In this document: piece by piece, positions 37,568-47,438 of the stretch | Numbering within the stretch: the stretch's first letter is position 1 | Layout of the letters: every line of letters begins with the position of its first letter | Source of the DNA: Planctomycetota bacterium | Lineage (GTDB): Bacteria > Planctomycetota > Phycisphaerae > WQYP01 | Direction: 5' to 3' | DNA length: 64,000 nt | NCBI GenBank assembly: GCA_021800165.1 | Contig: JAJYZF010000006.1 | Location: 1 to 64,000, forward strand | Translations under genes and position numbers: made by a program | Notes under the pieces: generated by a model | Database searches by the model: none | What the model was told of the DNA's origin: nothing | The model's input: the letters and a program-made list of their open reading frames with translations, nothing else

Positions 37568-40500
37568 TTGAAGAAACAAATTCGATCAAGGGTGCTCGCT
37601 TTAGGCGTTGCCGGTGTGTTGGTTGCGGGGGGCGCTTTGCCTCTGATTCCCATGGCGGTAGCCCAGACGCAGGGGACAGCGTCCGCGGCAGAGCTGCTCG
37701 CGCGTGGTGCAGCTTTGCTCAAGCAAGCCCAATTTGCCACCGCGAAAAAGGTGCTGCTGTCGATTAATCCCTCGCAGTTGACGCCGGTCGAGCGGACCAC
37801 TCTGGAAAGTCTGCTGGAAAAAGCGGATGTCGGGTTGGCCGCCTCCGCCAAGGCCGAGGATATTTTCCACAATGCCCAGATGTCGTTTCAGGATGGTCAT
37901 CTCGCGCATGCGGCAAGTTTGTATCGGTATCTGATCCAAGACTCCAGCGCCGCTCCGGAAATTCGCCGGGATGCCCAGGACAATCTTGCCCTGACCGAAG
38001 CCAAGCAGAAGGAAATGGTTCCGGCGATGAACCAATTGCTGCAAAAGGCGATTGCGGCCTACAACGCCAAAAATTACGATGCGGCTGAAGCAGATCTTTA
38101 TACGATTCGCAAGAGCGGAGTGGATTTAGGCAGCAATAACAATGTGCCAGCCACCTACGAAAACCTGATCGCGCAGCAGCGGGTGGCCCAGGTTAATGCC
38201 ATCATCGCGGCGGAAAAGGCCAAGGCGGCAGCGGCCGCTGAATCTCGGCTCAAGGCCCAGCAGCAGGCGGCCCAAGCCGCCCAGGCTGCCAAAGAAGCCA
38301 AGTTGGCAATGGCCCAAAAGCAGGCTGCGGCGCAAGCGGCTCGGTTGGCGGCGGCCCGCCATGCTCAAGAGGCTAAAGCGGCGGCTGCTGCGCATCAGTT
38401 GGCGATGCAGAAGGCCGCTGCGGCTGCGGCGCTTGCCGCCCACGAGCAGCAGGTACAACAACAATTAGCAGCCCAGCAAAATCAGCAGGAAACGCAGCGT
38501 GCGGCCCAGCGGGCTGCAGCGGCTTTAGCGGCCCAGAAACAGGCCGAGCAGGAAGCTGTCCTGGCCAAACTGGCGGCGGAACAAAAGGCCCGTGCGGCGG
38601 CTGCGGCGAAACTGGCTGCAGAGCAAAAAGCCAAACAGGCTGCGGAAGCGGCCGCCGCCGCGGCAGCCCGTGAAAAGGCGCAAGCCGCCGCGCTGGCGGC
38701 GCGACAGGCCGCCCAGGAAAAGGCCGCCCAAGCCGCAGCCCGCGAGAAGGCGGCTTTGGCTCTGGCGGCCAAGCAGAAACTCTCCGCCCAGCAAAAGGCT
38801 CAGGAACTCGCGCATTCCCAACAGCCCATGGCACCGGTTCATCCGGTGTCCGGAACTCCGGCTACACCCAAGCCGACTTCCACAGTCCAACCCGCGCTAC
38901 CTATGGAATCGTTGGCCCAAGTCAACGCCGAACGGGCTTCACTTTTGGTGGTGGAAGCCGATGATGCAGTCAAGGCTGGTAAATATCAAAATGCCATTAC
39001 GCTGTATACGGCGGCCTTAGCCTTAAACCCGCACAATGTGGCGGCTCGGTTGGGCCGACGCAATGCCAAAAAGTTGGCTTCCGGACAATCGGTCAGCTTG
39101 CTTTCCCAGACGATCTATAGCAACGCCATTTTGGCCCAGCGGGCCCAGGTCATGTTCAACACCGCTCTGGAGCAATCCAATGCCCAACTAAAAATCGGGC
39201 ATTACAACCGGGCCCTGAACAGTGCGGATAACGCCGAAGCTGCGGCGACGAGCTCCCGTCATCTGCTCTCCCCGCGTGCCTATCACCTGATGATGGCTCG
39301 GGCCAAGCAGCAAATTGCCATGGTGCAGCAGCAACAGGCGATGGCGCAGGCTGCGATTGCCAAAATTCAGGCGCAAAAGATTCAGCAATCCCAGGTGCAA
39401 CTCGAGGCCCGTGTGGCGGCGGAGCGGCGCATCCGGGTCAATGAATTGATGCAGACTGCTAACAACTATTACAAACAGCAGCAATACCAGCATGCCTTGG
39501 ATACCCTCGACCAGATCGTGGCGATTGATCCGCAGGATTATACCGCCCGTTTTATGCGCCGGATGGTACAGGACCAGATTCAATACACCAAGTACAACCA
39601 TTACGCCAACCATCGTTCCCATAGCATCCAAGAAAACGATGTGGCCAATGAAGAAGAGACGATTCCCTATCAACGGCTGCTTATTTATCCGCGCGATTGG
39701 CCGGAATTGTCCCGCATGCGCGAAGCCGAAATGACCTCTTCGGAATCGCCCATGGACCGCAAAGTGGATAAGCGACTGGGCGAAAATGATCCCAAGATTT
39801 CCGCTTCCCAGATACCCTTCGAAAATGTCATTGACCTGCTGCGCAATCAGACCGGTCTGAACATTGTGGTGAATTGGAGTGCCTTGGCCGCCGCTGGGGT
39901 TGAAAAAACCTCTCCGGTAAGTCTGACCCTGCGCGATGTGCCTTTTAAGAAAGTGCTCCAAATCGTGCTCCAGCAAGTGCAGGGCGGCGGTTCAACGCAG
40001 CTCGGCTACAGTGTGGACCAGGGTGTTATTACCATCAGCACCAACGATCAGTTGGCCCAGCAGAAAGTCGTCCGGGTGTATGACATTCAGGATTTGCTGG
40101 TCAAGGCACCTAATTTCAGTAACTTCCCGCAGTTTAATCTGCAATCCGCTACGCAAAATACCAATACCAGCGTCAGCAGCGGCAGTGCCGGCAGCGCCAA
40201 CAATCAGGGCAATCTGTTTGGCGGCGGAACTGGCGGGGCGGGCAGTGCCCAATCGACCACCACCAGCAAAAAGGCGATGGTGCGTGAGATTACCAAACTC
40301 ATTGAAAACACGGTGGATCGCAACACTTGGGTGGATAACGGTGGAACCGTTGGCACCATTCGCGAGATCAGCGGCCAGTTGGTGGTCAGTCAGACGCCGG
40401 CCGCCCAGCAGAAAATTACCAGTTTGCTCCAGCAACTGCGTGAATCGCGGGCCATTCAAATTTCCATTGAGGCCAGGTTCCTGCTGGTGGGTACTAACTT

Positions 40501-41359
40501 CCTCAATGATTTCGCCTTTGGCTGGAATCTCACGTTCCCGCAAGGATTCTTTGGTCCGGATATCGCCCCGCTTACCATTAAGAACAACACCGCCGCTATC
40601 GCCGCACCTCAAGCGACCGGTATTGTCGGGTCGCTGGGCGGCAACGGTGCCGGCACGGGTACGGCCAGTCCAACCAATGCTCTGGATGTCTCTGGCGGAA
40701 TACTCTCCAATTATCAGTTGAATTTGTTCATGCAGGCCACCCAGGAAGACGTGCATACCACCACGGTAACCGCGCCGCGCATCACGCTCTTTAACGGCCA
40801 GCAGGCCTACATTACCGTGGCCCAGCAACAGAACTTTGTCTCCAGCTTCACCCAGACTGTGGGCGGTGGCGGTATCAACGGTGTTGGTGGCGTGGGCACC
40901 AATCTGAATATATCCACCCTGACCACGGGCGTGGTGCTGGCGGTGCAGGCTACGGTTTCCGCGGATCATCGCTATGTGGTGATGACGCTGCAACCATCGC
41001 TTTCCACCCTGAACGGCTTACAGACCTTTAACATCAGCGGGCAAAGTACCGAAGCCGCCACAACTTCGGGCATCCCGCTGGCCGGTGGCTTTGTGCAGTT
41101 GCCCAATATCTCGCTGACTGAACTGGCTACAACCGTGAGTGTCCCCGATGGCGGCACGCTGCTGATCGGTGGACAGCGGCTGGTGGGCGAAGTTGAAGTG
41201 GAATCGGGTGTACCCATTTTGTCCAAGATTCCGATTATCAACCGGCTCTTCACCAATCGTAGCTTTGTCCGCGACACCAAGGTCCTGCTGATTCTGGTGC
41301 GGCCGCACATTATCATTCAGAAGGAAGCGGAAAAGAAACAGTTTGGGCAGAATTATTGA
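37568..41359 (+). CDS. giant secretin (PilQ/GspD-like) with TPR and Ala-rich coiled coil, 1263 aa
   Basis: Secretins form the gated outer-membrane channel of type IV pili and type II secretion. A Sec signal peptide (residues 1-36, ending AVAQ) is present. A TPR-like region covers about 38-200. An extreme Ala/Gln/Lys-rich helical tract covers about 214-434. More TPR units follow (about 460-690, YKQQQYQHALDTLDQIVAIDPQDY). The N0/STN-type domain starts near 747 (IPFENVIDLLRNQTGLNIVV). The secretin core is near 960-1250 with VPDGGTLLIGGQ and SGVPILSKIPIINRLFTNR. Typical PilQ is 600-750 residues. TTG 37568 is the start, backed by AGGAG seven bases upstream and the signal peptide. It is encoded downstream of the pilM-like gene. 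Confidence 0.9.
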   Translation: MKKQIRSRVLALGVAGVLVAGGALPLIPMAVAQTQGTASAAELLARGAALLKQAQFATAKKVLLSINPSQLTPVERTTLESLLEKADVGLAASAKAEDIFHNAQMSFQDGHLAHAASLYRYLIQDSSAAPEIRRDAQDNLALTEAKQKEMVPAMNQLLQKAIAAYNAKNYDAAEADLYTIRKSGVDLGSNNNVPATYENLIAQQRVAQVNAIIAAEKAKAAAAAESRLKAQQQAAQAAQAAKEAKLAMAQKQAAAQAARLAAARHAQEAKAAAAAHQLAMQKAAAAAALAAHEQQVQQQLAAQQNQQETQRAAQRAAAALAAQKQAEQEAVLAKLAAEQKARAAAAAKLAAEQKAKQAAEAAAAAAAREKAQAAALAARQAAQEKAAQAAAREKAALALAAKQKLSAQQKAQELAHSQQPMAPVHPVSGTPATPKPTSTVQPALPMESLAQVNAERASLLVVEADDAVKAGKYQNAITLYTAALALNPHNVAARLGRRNAKKLASGQSVSLLSQTIYSNAILAQRAQVMFNTALEQSNAQLKIGHYNRALNSADNAEAAATSSRHLLSPRAYHLMMARAKQQIAMVQQQQAMAQAAIAKIQAQKIQQSQVQLEARVAAERRIRVNELMQTANNYYKQQQYQHALDTLDQIVAIDPQDYTARFMRRMVQDQIQYTKYNHYANHRSHSIQENDVANEEETIPYQRLLIYPRDWPELSRMREAEMTSSESPMDRKVDKRLGENDPKISASQIPFENVIDLLRNQTGLNIVVNWSALAAAGVEKTSPVSLTLRDVPFKKVLQIVLQQVQGGGSTQLGYSVDQGVITISTNDQLAQQKVVRVYDIQDLLVKAPNFSNFPQFNLQSATQNTNTSVSSGSAGSANNQGNLFGGGTGGAGSAQSTTTSKKAMVREITKLIENTVDRNTWVDNGGTVGTIREISGQLVVSQTPAAQQKITSLLQQLRESRAIQISIEARFLLVGTNFLNDFAFGWNLTFPQGFFGPDIAPLTIKNNTAAIAAPQATGIVGSLGGNGAGTGTASPTNALDVSGGILSNYQLNLFMQATQEDVHTTTVTAPRITLFNGQQAYITVAQQQNFVSSFTQTVGGGGINGVGGVGTNLNISTLTTGVVLAVQATVSADHRYVVMTLQPSLSTLNGLQTFNISGQSTEAATTSGIPLAGGFVQLPNISLTELATTVSVPDGGTLLIGGQRLVGEVEVESGVPILSKIPIINRLFTNRSFVRDTKVLLILVRPHIIIQKEAEKKQFGQNY

Positions 41360-41375
41360 TCGATCGGTGGATGAT

Positions 41376-42971
41376 TTAATGGCCCAACGCTTGCCGGATC
41401 GGCTCTAGAAGAGCCATCACGGCTGGGCTAAAAGGCTTGATCAAGAGAATTCCCGGCAGCACCCCAAGAATGATTGCTCCGGCAATCAGCGGCAATAGCA
41501 CCAATCGTTCGGCCGGCAGCAGGGGCGAAAAGTGGTGGAATTCCGGCTTTGGGCTGCCCAGATATATCCGTTCAAATGTCCAGAGCATATAGGCTGTTGT
41601 CAAAACCATACCTGCGGCTGCAGCACCCCCCATAATCGCCGGCAGCGACCAAATCGCGGCCGCTGATGGTCCGGCAAACATGCCATGCGATCCTATGGCT
41701 CCGAGAATAATCATCATGGGGCCGGCAAACAGGCATAGTCCAGGCATACCCAGGGCGGTCGCCATACCCAGCGCCGATGCTCCAAAAAATCCCGGCATCT
41801 GCCGGGCCAGGCCGCCCATCCGGTTCAAATCGCAGTGATGCGCGCGATGTTCAATAATTTGAGCCATCCAGAGTGTAAGTCCCATCGCCACCGAAAGCCC
41901 CGTGATTTGCGTCAGCGCCCCTTCCAGGGTCAGCGTGTTAAGCATGGCGATGCCTAACAGGACGTAGCCTGCCTGCGAAATTGCCCAGTAGCCCAGTAAT
42001 CTTTTAAGATCGGTCTGGGCCAACGCGCAGAGTCCGCCGTAAATGATTCCGGCCACACCCAAAAGTGCCAGCAGAAGATGGTTCACCAGAAATTGGTAGG
42101 GCAAGAGTCCCAATAAAATTCGCAATATTCCATAAGTGCCGATGATGGCGTTGGCCGGAATCAACAGCATGGTCACGCTTGCGGTGCCTTCGGCCAGGGT
42201 GTCGGGAATCCACAGATGCAGTGGCAGAGTGGGCAGTCGCGTGGCCAGACCCGCAAAAATTAAAAAGAAAATCAATTCGCCCCAGTCCGCCCCAGCATCT
42301 CCCGGCCTGAAAAGAGACATAAATTTTGCGTTGTGTAAAAGCAGCGGCAGGTCAAGACAACCGTGCTCAATGCCCGCCTTCCGCGTGGCCACAAACAGGA
42401 CCATCACCCCTACAAAAATCAGAGCCGATCCTAGGCTCTGGAACAGTGCGAATTTCATGGCTGCGGTTTGGCTGCGCTGCTTGCCCCATAACGCAATGAG
42501 AAAATAGCTGGGAATGACACCCAATTGCACAAATACGGCAAAAAGCATTAAATCCAGGGAAATCAAGGCCCCGATGGCCGCTGCCGCCAGAAACATAAGC
42601 AAAATATAGAAGCGTTTGGCCTCCTGTTGAATTTCCAGGCCCGCCAGCCCCGCTATTACTGCCAAGGCCAGCACCAGGAGTACCAGCGGCATGGATAGGT
42701 TGTCCACCCCGACATGGTAATACATGCCAATGGAGGGCAGTAATCCCACCTGCTGCTGCAACTGCATGGCCCGGTGGTGGATGTCGGCTGCGAACCAGTT
42801 GAACAAATACGCGGCGGCAATTCCGGTCGCCAACATCCCCGTCAGCAGCATCAGCGCAGCCGTGCGAATTAGCCCGATGCGCGAACTCGGTAGTAACGCC
42901 AAGGGTAGGGAGCCGATCAGTGGCAAAGCAATAAGGCAGGTGAGAATGGAACTGGAAGCGTAAATGGACAA
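41376..42971 (-). CDS. divergent NuoM-like antiporter-type membrane subunit
   Basis: The 531-residue polytopic protein aligns with complex I subunit NuoM: PSYFLIALWGKQ, LPTLPLHLWIPDT, LAQTDLKRLLGYW and MPGLCLFAGPMMI all fall in register with the E. coli protein. The residues that carry protons in NuoM are changed, by my alignment from memory. The Glu before the VPMYFLIALWG segment is Gln, the Lys of AVKMP is Arg, the helix-8 Lys is Ile, and the Glu of VGEFM is Pro. TTG 42971 has GGAG six bases upstream and is preferred over TTG 42983. It lies 128 bases downstream of a NuoL-like gene, with no other nuo genes in the window. Confidence 0.8.
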   Translation of the reverse strand: MSIYASSSILTCLIALPLIGSLPLALLPSSRIGLIRTAALMLLTGMLATGIAAAYLFNWFAADIHHRAMQLQQQVGLLPSIGMYYHVGVDNLSMPLVLLVLALAVIAGLAGLEIQQEAKRFYILLMFLAAAAIGALISLDLMLFAVFVQLGVIPSYFLIALWGKQRSQTAAMKFALFQSLGSALIFVGVMVLFVATRKAGIEHGCLDLPLLLHNAKFMSLFRPGDAGADWGELIFFLIFAGLATRLPTLPLHLWIPDTLAEGTASVTMLLIPANAIIGTYGILRILLGLLPYQFLVNHLLLALLGVAGIIYGGLCALAQTDLKRLLGYWAISQAGYVLLGIAMLNTLTLEGALTQITGLSVAMGLTLWMAQIIEHRAHHCDLNRMGGLARQMPGFFGASALGMATALGMPGLCLFAGPMMIILGAIGSHGMFAGPSAAAIWSLPAIMGGAAAAGMVLTTAYMLWTFERIYLGSPKPEFHHFSPLLPAERLVLLPLIAGAIILGVLPGILLIKPFSPAVMALLEPIRQALGH

Positions 42972-43099
42972 AGCGAACTCCAAATCAGATGGTTATTTTC
43001 AACGCCTTCGACATTTCCCATATCATGATACTCGCCGCTGCGTGGATATCCCGCGTCGGCTCTCACGGCTGGAATCATCGCCGATGATACCGCGCCGGA

Positions 43100-45190
43100 T
43101 CAAGCCAGTGCCATCGAAATTAAGATGGCCGCCGCCACCAGACCGGCGCTGATCAGTAAGACCAGTCCGCCACGCACACGACCGGAATTCAAGAAACGCG
43201 TCATTGGTCGGGGCGTTGGCAGGGCCGTGATGCGATCCCAGATTCCCGCGGACCAGGCCTCTTCCACCAAGCTCACCATCATGCCCGCCACGCGTGAAAA
43301 CAGCGCGGCGAAAATCAAAAGTAATTCCAAGACAGTCCGATCCATAAATTTCACCGCCATCGCCAATCCTTTCAGCAACAGTCCCGGAATCACCAGCGAT
43401 ACTTCCTTTATGAAAAATTCGCTGTGGAACCAGATATACAACAGGTTGATGCCTGGAAGGCGTCGCAGCCGGTCCGCCATGGCCAAGCCGCGAAAGTACA
43501 GCACCAAAGCGGCGATGGTACCGGCTAGGGGCAGCCATAATTGCCAGGGGATCTTTCCGGCAGTGGCAGGGCTGGAAGTATGTGCCAATTGCGACAGAAG
43601 GCCGGGAGCCGCATGGGCCAACAGGGCGTTAACGCCGAAAAAGGGTTCATGGATACCCACGGCCAATACCATCAGTAAAACCAATGGCAATGTGAGTACT
43701 GCCGATTCCCGGCTGACTGCCAGTGGATGGGCCGCATCCCGGCTGGTACCGCCGAAGACCAACCACCACCACCTCCACAACACCAAACTGTTTAAGCCCA
43801 CCGCCACCAGCGGCACCCAATACAATAGGCGACCAAAGCCTTCCAGTCCACGGCCATAGTGGTGCAGCCAGAGCAGCGCCTGCGGCAATTCACCGGATAT
43901 CATCACATTCATCACCTGCGAACCGATGACCACGAAAATCAAGGCCGCTCCGGCGGTAACGGGAAGTTTTTTCCATAAGCCCCCCAGTGTTCGCACATCG
44001 CCTCGTCCGCCATTACACGCCAGCACCATGCCGCCGACTAAAAATAATCCCAGTGCCAAGGTCGCCCAGAGAATGGCATGTTCCATAGCCTGCACCCAGG
44101 CTCCAGCACCAAAAAGCACGAAGCACCAGCCATACTGCGCACTGACGATCCACCACGTCATCCGTTTAATATCGGTTTGAGCCCAGGCGGCCAAAAGGGC
44201 CGTGCTCAAGGTGGTACATCCCGCAATGGCCACGATTAAACGAGCGTCGAGGGTGAGAAGCGGGTATAACCTCCCCACAACATAAATACCCAGCAGGGGA
44301 AGGATGGCACCCGTCAAAAGACCATTGAGCGGCGCCGGGGCCTCCAGCGTCTCCAGCGGGCAGGCCTGAAACGGAAACTGGCCGGCCAAGGCCATGCTGA
44401 AAAGCGCGAAGCCCACACCGCACCAGGTTAAAAAATTAAGGCCTGCGGCAAAGGGTCCGCCACGGAAATGCAGGATCTCAAGGTAAGATTGAACTCCTAT
44501 CGCGGTCTGCAAGTGCGGCCCAATGGAAGATAAACCCGCACGGCCAAACAGTTCGTCGCCGGCCACGCCGGTACGCGAGATAAATACAGCCACCGCCATC
44601 AAAAAACAGGCCATGGCTGCGGACATCATTGCCAGCGATGGCCACGCGGTGCTTTGATGGCCGGATCGCGTCAAGCCCGCCAGTACAACGGATCCGACAA
44701 TCGCCGCGACATAGGCCAGTGCCATCAGGGCCAGCAAGGTGCCCGCCAAGCACGCCGCCATTGCCGCAAAAACAAACAGACAGATCAGGGCATAAAAATA
44801 GGGTGGTTCATCACTGCGTTTCAGATACATCATAAGAAATATCTGGCCCGGCACCGCGAGCACCAAAATGATCATGAGCATCAGCGTGCTCAGCGGATCG
44901 CCGATCCGACTGGCGTGATCAACGACTATCGTGGTCGATAAAGTGGAAGCCGGCGAGACCAGTTCCATCCAGGACAGTATGGGGCTAACCGAAGACGGGG
45001 CTACATTGATCATGGCATGGTTGATATGTTCCACCAGGCCCAGGATCGTGGTGGCTAAGCTTAGCAGTAGAAAGCCGGTTGCCAGATAGGGACAGGGTGC
45101 TTTGAGCTGGCGCTGAAACACTGCCAGAATGAAGGCCCCGGCCAGAGGTACCAGCACCGCTAGAAGAAAGATCTCTGAGGAGTTCAACAT
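43100..45190 (-). CDS. divergent NuoL-like antiporter-type membrane subunit
   Basis: The 696-residue protein has about 15-16 membrane helices, and the C-terminal extension (about 560-696) is in the position of the NuoL amphipathic arm. AGQFPFQACPLETLEAPAPLN, AWAQTDIKRMTWW and VRTLGGLWKKLP align with NuoL. The usual proton-path residues are missing. The Glu of LGWEGVG is Ala, the Lys of KSAQLP is Leu, the His of LIHAATM is Thr, and the Lys of FFSKDE is Ser. A proton pump of the normal type is therefore unlikely. The ATG at 45190 has only a distant AAGGA. It forms a two-gene unit with the NuoM-like gene; its real partners are unknown. Confidence 0.8.
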   Translation of the reverse strand: MLNSSEIFLLAVLVPLAGAFILAVFQRQLKAPCPYLATGFLLLSLATTILGLVEHINHAMINVAPSSVSPILSWMELVSPASTLSTTIVVDHASRIGDPLSTLMLMIILVLAVPGQIFLMMYLKRSDEPPYFYALICLFVFAAMAACLAGTLLALMALAYVAAIVGSVVLAGLTRSGHQSTAWPSLAMMSAAMACFLMAVAVFISRTGVAGDELFGRAGLSSIGPHLQTAIGVQSYLEILHFRGGPFAAGLNFLTWCGVGFALFSMALAGQFPFQACPLETLEAPAPLNGLLTGAILPLLGIYVVGRLYPLLTLDARLIVAIAGCTTLSTALLAAWAQTDIKRMTWWIVSAQYGWCFVLFGAGAWVQAMEHAILWATLALGLFLVGGMVLACNGGRGDVRTLGGLWKKLPVTAGAALIFVVIGSQVMNVMISGELPQALLWLHHYGRGLEGFGRLLYWVPLVAVGLNSLVLWRWWWLVFGGTSRDAAHPLAVSRESAVLTLPLVLLMVLAVGIHEPFFGVNALLAHAAPGLLSQLAHTSSPATAGKIPWQLWLPLAGTIAALVLYFRGLAMADRLRRLPGINLLYIWFHSEFFIKEVSLVIPGLLLKGLAMAVKFMDRTVLELLLIFAALFSRVAGMMVSLVEEAWSAGIWDRITALPTPRPMTRFLNSGRVRGGLVLLISAGLVAAAILISMALA

Positions 45191-45315
45191 GGGTCGGGCG
45201 GCATCCTTTTTAACGGCATCAGTTTACCGTGCCGGAGAAGGTTCATCCAACGCCGCGGAGCCGGCCGCTGAACCAGCGCCTATAATAAAACAGGGTTTTA
45301 ACCAAGGAGTTCAAT

Positions 45316-45543
45316 ATGGCTGCGTTTTTCAAGAACAACGAAGGGGTGTTAGATCGGGTCATACGCGTGATCGTCGGCTTGGTAATTTTAAGCTTGATCT
45401 TTGTCGGCCCCAAGTCGCTATGGGGGCTACTGGGCCTGATACCGCTGCTGACGGGCATTTTGGGCACCTGTCCCGCGTATACCTTGCTGGGTATGAGTAC
45501 CTGCGGCCACTGCGCTACCAAACCACCTCCGGCACCGCATTGA
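45316..45543 (+). CDS. DUF2892 (YgaP transmembrane-like) protein, 75 aa
   Basis: The small membrane protein fits PF11127: NEGVLDRVIRVIVGLVILSL, then GLLGLIPLLTGILGTCPAYTLLG, with the conserved Cys in CPAYTLLG and a second pair in STCGHC. The family forms the membrane part of YgaP-type rhodanese proteins and occurs alone in many bacteria; function is unknown. AAGGAG lies six bases before ATG 45316. It diverges from the NuoL-like gene and converges on fabF. Confidence 0.9.
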   Translation: MAAFFKNNEGVLDRVIRVIVGLVILSLIFVGPKSLWGLLGLIPLLTGILGTCPAYTLLGMSTCGHCATKPPPAPH

Positions 45544-45571
45544 ATGACCGGTGACACGGTGAGAGGCGGTT

Positions 45572-46816
45572 TCAAATTTTGGCAATCAAAATGCTGGTGT
45601 TATGGCCGCCAAAGCCGAAGCTGTTGCTCATGGCATGTTTTATTTGGGCTTCCCGGGCCTGATTCGGAATATAGTCCAGATCACAAAGTTCGTCAGGTTC
45701 GTCGTAGTTAATGGTGGGGGGCAGCACATGCCGGTCCATGGCCAGACAGGTGATGGCCAGTTCAATAGCCCCGGATGCTCCGAGGCTGTGGCCTAACGCA
45801 CCCTTGGTTGAACTGATCGGAATTTTTGCGGCATGGCTGCCAAAAACAGTTTTAACCGCACGCGTTTCCGCTAGATCCCCAAGAATTGTAGAGGTGCCGT
45901 GGGCGTTGATGTAGCCCACCTGATCCGGTTGAGCGTTGCCTTCGCTCAGGGCTTTTATCATGGCCTTGGCGGCACCGGCACCGGTTTCGTCGGGGGCCGT
46001 GATGTGACATCCGTCGCCGGTGGCCCCACACCCGACCAGTTCGGCATAAATTCTAGCTCCGCGGGTTCTGGCATGTTCATATTCTTCCAGTACCACAACG
46101 CCCGCCCCTTCCGACATCACAAAGCCATTGCGATTCTTTTCAAAGGGGCGGCTGGCCTGCTGTGGGCGGTCATTCCATGTGGAAAGCGCCCGCAGAGCGC
46201 AAAAGGCCGCCAAGCCCAGCTTGGTCATCGCGGCCTCGGCTCCGCCGGAAAGCATCACGTCCGCCTCACCGTACTGAATAGTGCGAAACGCATCTGTAAT
46301 CGCATTGCCGGAGGTGGCGCACGCCGTAGCCGTGGCCGACACCGGACCTCGTAGTCCCCATTGAATGGATAGGTTTCCGGCTGCCGCATTGACCATCAGC
46401 CGGGGAACAGTAAAAGGTGATACACGGTCGACGCCACGAGCCAGCATCTTATCGTATTGAATTTCCATCTCTTCAATGCCGCCGATGCCTGAGCCTACAA
46501 TCACCCCGCAGCGATCCGTATTTTCCCGCGAAAAGTCCAGGCCCGAATCCCGGACGGCGTGAATACCCGCCACCATGCCATAGACACTGAAGCGGTCCAG
46601 CCGTTTTATTTCCTTGGCGGAAAGAGATTTTTCCGGGTTAAAATTGGCCGCCGTTATTTCCCCACCGATCTGGGAAGAGTACCCGCTGACATCAAATCGG
46701 GTCAAGCGTTGGATACCACATTGGCCCGCGTTCAGACGGTTCCAGAATAGATCCAAATCGTCACCCAAGGGTGTTACCACGCCCAGACCGGTTATGACAA
46801 CTCTTCGTTTTGACAT
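45572..46816 (-). CDS. fabF: beta-ketoacyl-ACP synthase II
   Basis: FabF condenses malonyl-ACP with acyl-ACP in fatty acid chain elongation. The thiolase-fold Cys-His-His triad is visible in [16 protein letters not shown] and [14 protein letters not shown]. The N-terminus [15 protein letters not shown] is typical, and the length of 414 is normal. It is the last gene of the minus-strand fatty acid operon, 83 bases after acpP, the usual acpP-fabF order. No clear terminator is seen in the 28 bases between it and the convergent DUF2892 gene. Confidence 0.97.
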   Translation of the reverse strand: MSKRRVVITGLGVVTPLGDDLDLFWNRLNAGQCGIQRLTRFDVSGYSSQIGGEITAANFNPEKSLSAKEIKRLDRFSVYGMVAGIHAVRDSGLDFSRENTDRCGVIVGSGIGGIEEMEIQYDKMLARGVDRVSPFTVPRLMVNAAAGNLSIQWGLRGPVSATATACATSGNAITDAFRTIQYGEADVMLSGGAEAAMTKLGLAAFCALRALSTWNDRPQQASRPFEKNRNGFVMSEGAGVVVLEEYEHARTRGARIYAELVGCGATGDGCHITAPDETGAGAAKAMIKALSEGNAQPDQVGYINAHGTSTILGDLAETRAVKTVFGSHAAKIPISSTKGALGHSLGASGAIELAITCLAMDRHVLPPTINYDEPDELCDLDYIPNQAREAQIKHAMSNSFGFGGHNTSILIAKI

Positions 46817-46899
46817 GTAAAGGGGCTACTCCAACGCTGCGGCCTGCTTCCGGTCGTACAGGTTCCCGGAAGGCTCACAAAAACTCTGGCCGGCCGGCA

Positions 46900-47166
46900 T
46901 CACTGCTGCGGCTTTTGCAGCTTGGCGGCAATCGTCTTGATATAGTCGATGGCCTGGCCAACAGTCTGAATTTTCTCGGCTTCTTCATCCGGAATGGACA
47001 TTTCGAATTCGTCCTCGAATTCCATGACCAGTTCAACGGTGTCGAGGCTGTCGGCATTGAGATCGTTGACGAAGCTGGTATCGCGGGTTATTTCCGCTTT
47101 ATCCACCCCCATTTGTTCGGCCACAATATCAATTACCTTCTGTTCGATTTCATCAACTTCAGCCAT
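46900..47166 (-). CDS. acpP: acyl carrier protein
   Basis: The 88-residue acidic carrier holds growing acyl chains on 4'-phosphopantetheine, attached to Ser in [13 protein letters not shown]. The C-terminus is longer than usual, ending [15 protein letters not shown] lies ten bases before ATG 47166; the frame is open further upstream but without similarity. A TATAGT (47199-47204 on the minus strand) could be the -10 box of a private promoter, which acpP often has, though no good -35 was found. Confidence 0.97.
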   Translation of the reverse strand: MAEVDEIEQKVIDIVAEQMGVDKAEITRDTSFVNDLNADSLDTVELVMEFEDEFEMSIPDEEAEKIQTVGQAIDYIKTIAAKLQKPQQ

Positions 47167-47348
47167 AAATTTAAGGCCTCCAAAAAAAGCCAACCAACAC
47201 TATACTCAACCAAACTTTAACTGAAGTCAGCCCCACATGGTGCGGACCTTCACTGGACACGATAGATTACCGTAGTTGGGCATAATTGGCAACGCCATCC
47301 CCAAGGAACATTGAGCTTCATACCTGTTTGAACGACTCTCACGATACC

Positions 47349-47373
47349 GCACCAAGCCTACCATGTTTGGTGC
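47349..47373 (-). other. hairpin in the fabG-acpP spacer
   Basis: GCACCAA (47349-47355) and TTGGTGC (47367-47373) form a seven-base stem with an 11-base loop in the 272-base spacer. It is not followed by a T-run, so mRNA processing or partial attenuation is more likely than termination. The spacer holds no gene. Confidence 0.3.
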
Positions 47374-47438
47374 AACTCGGCAATGGTCGATCGGCATGGG
47401 CACCCCCTGTTCGCCACCACCTTTGTTACCGCAGCGCG

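Noticed and set aside
41376-45190. Part of an ordinary complex I operon
   Set aside because: Only L-like and M-like genes are present, their channel residues are changed, and both flanking genes are on the opposite strand.
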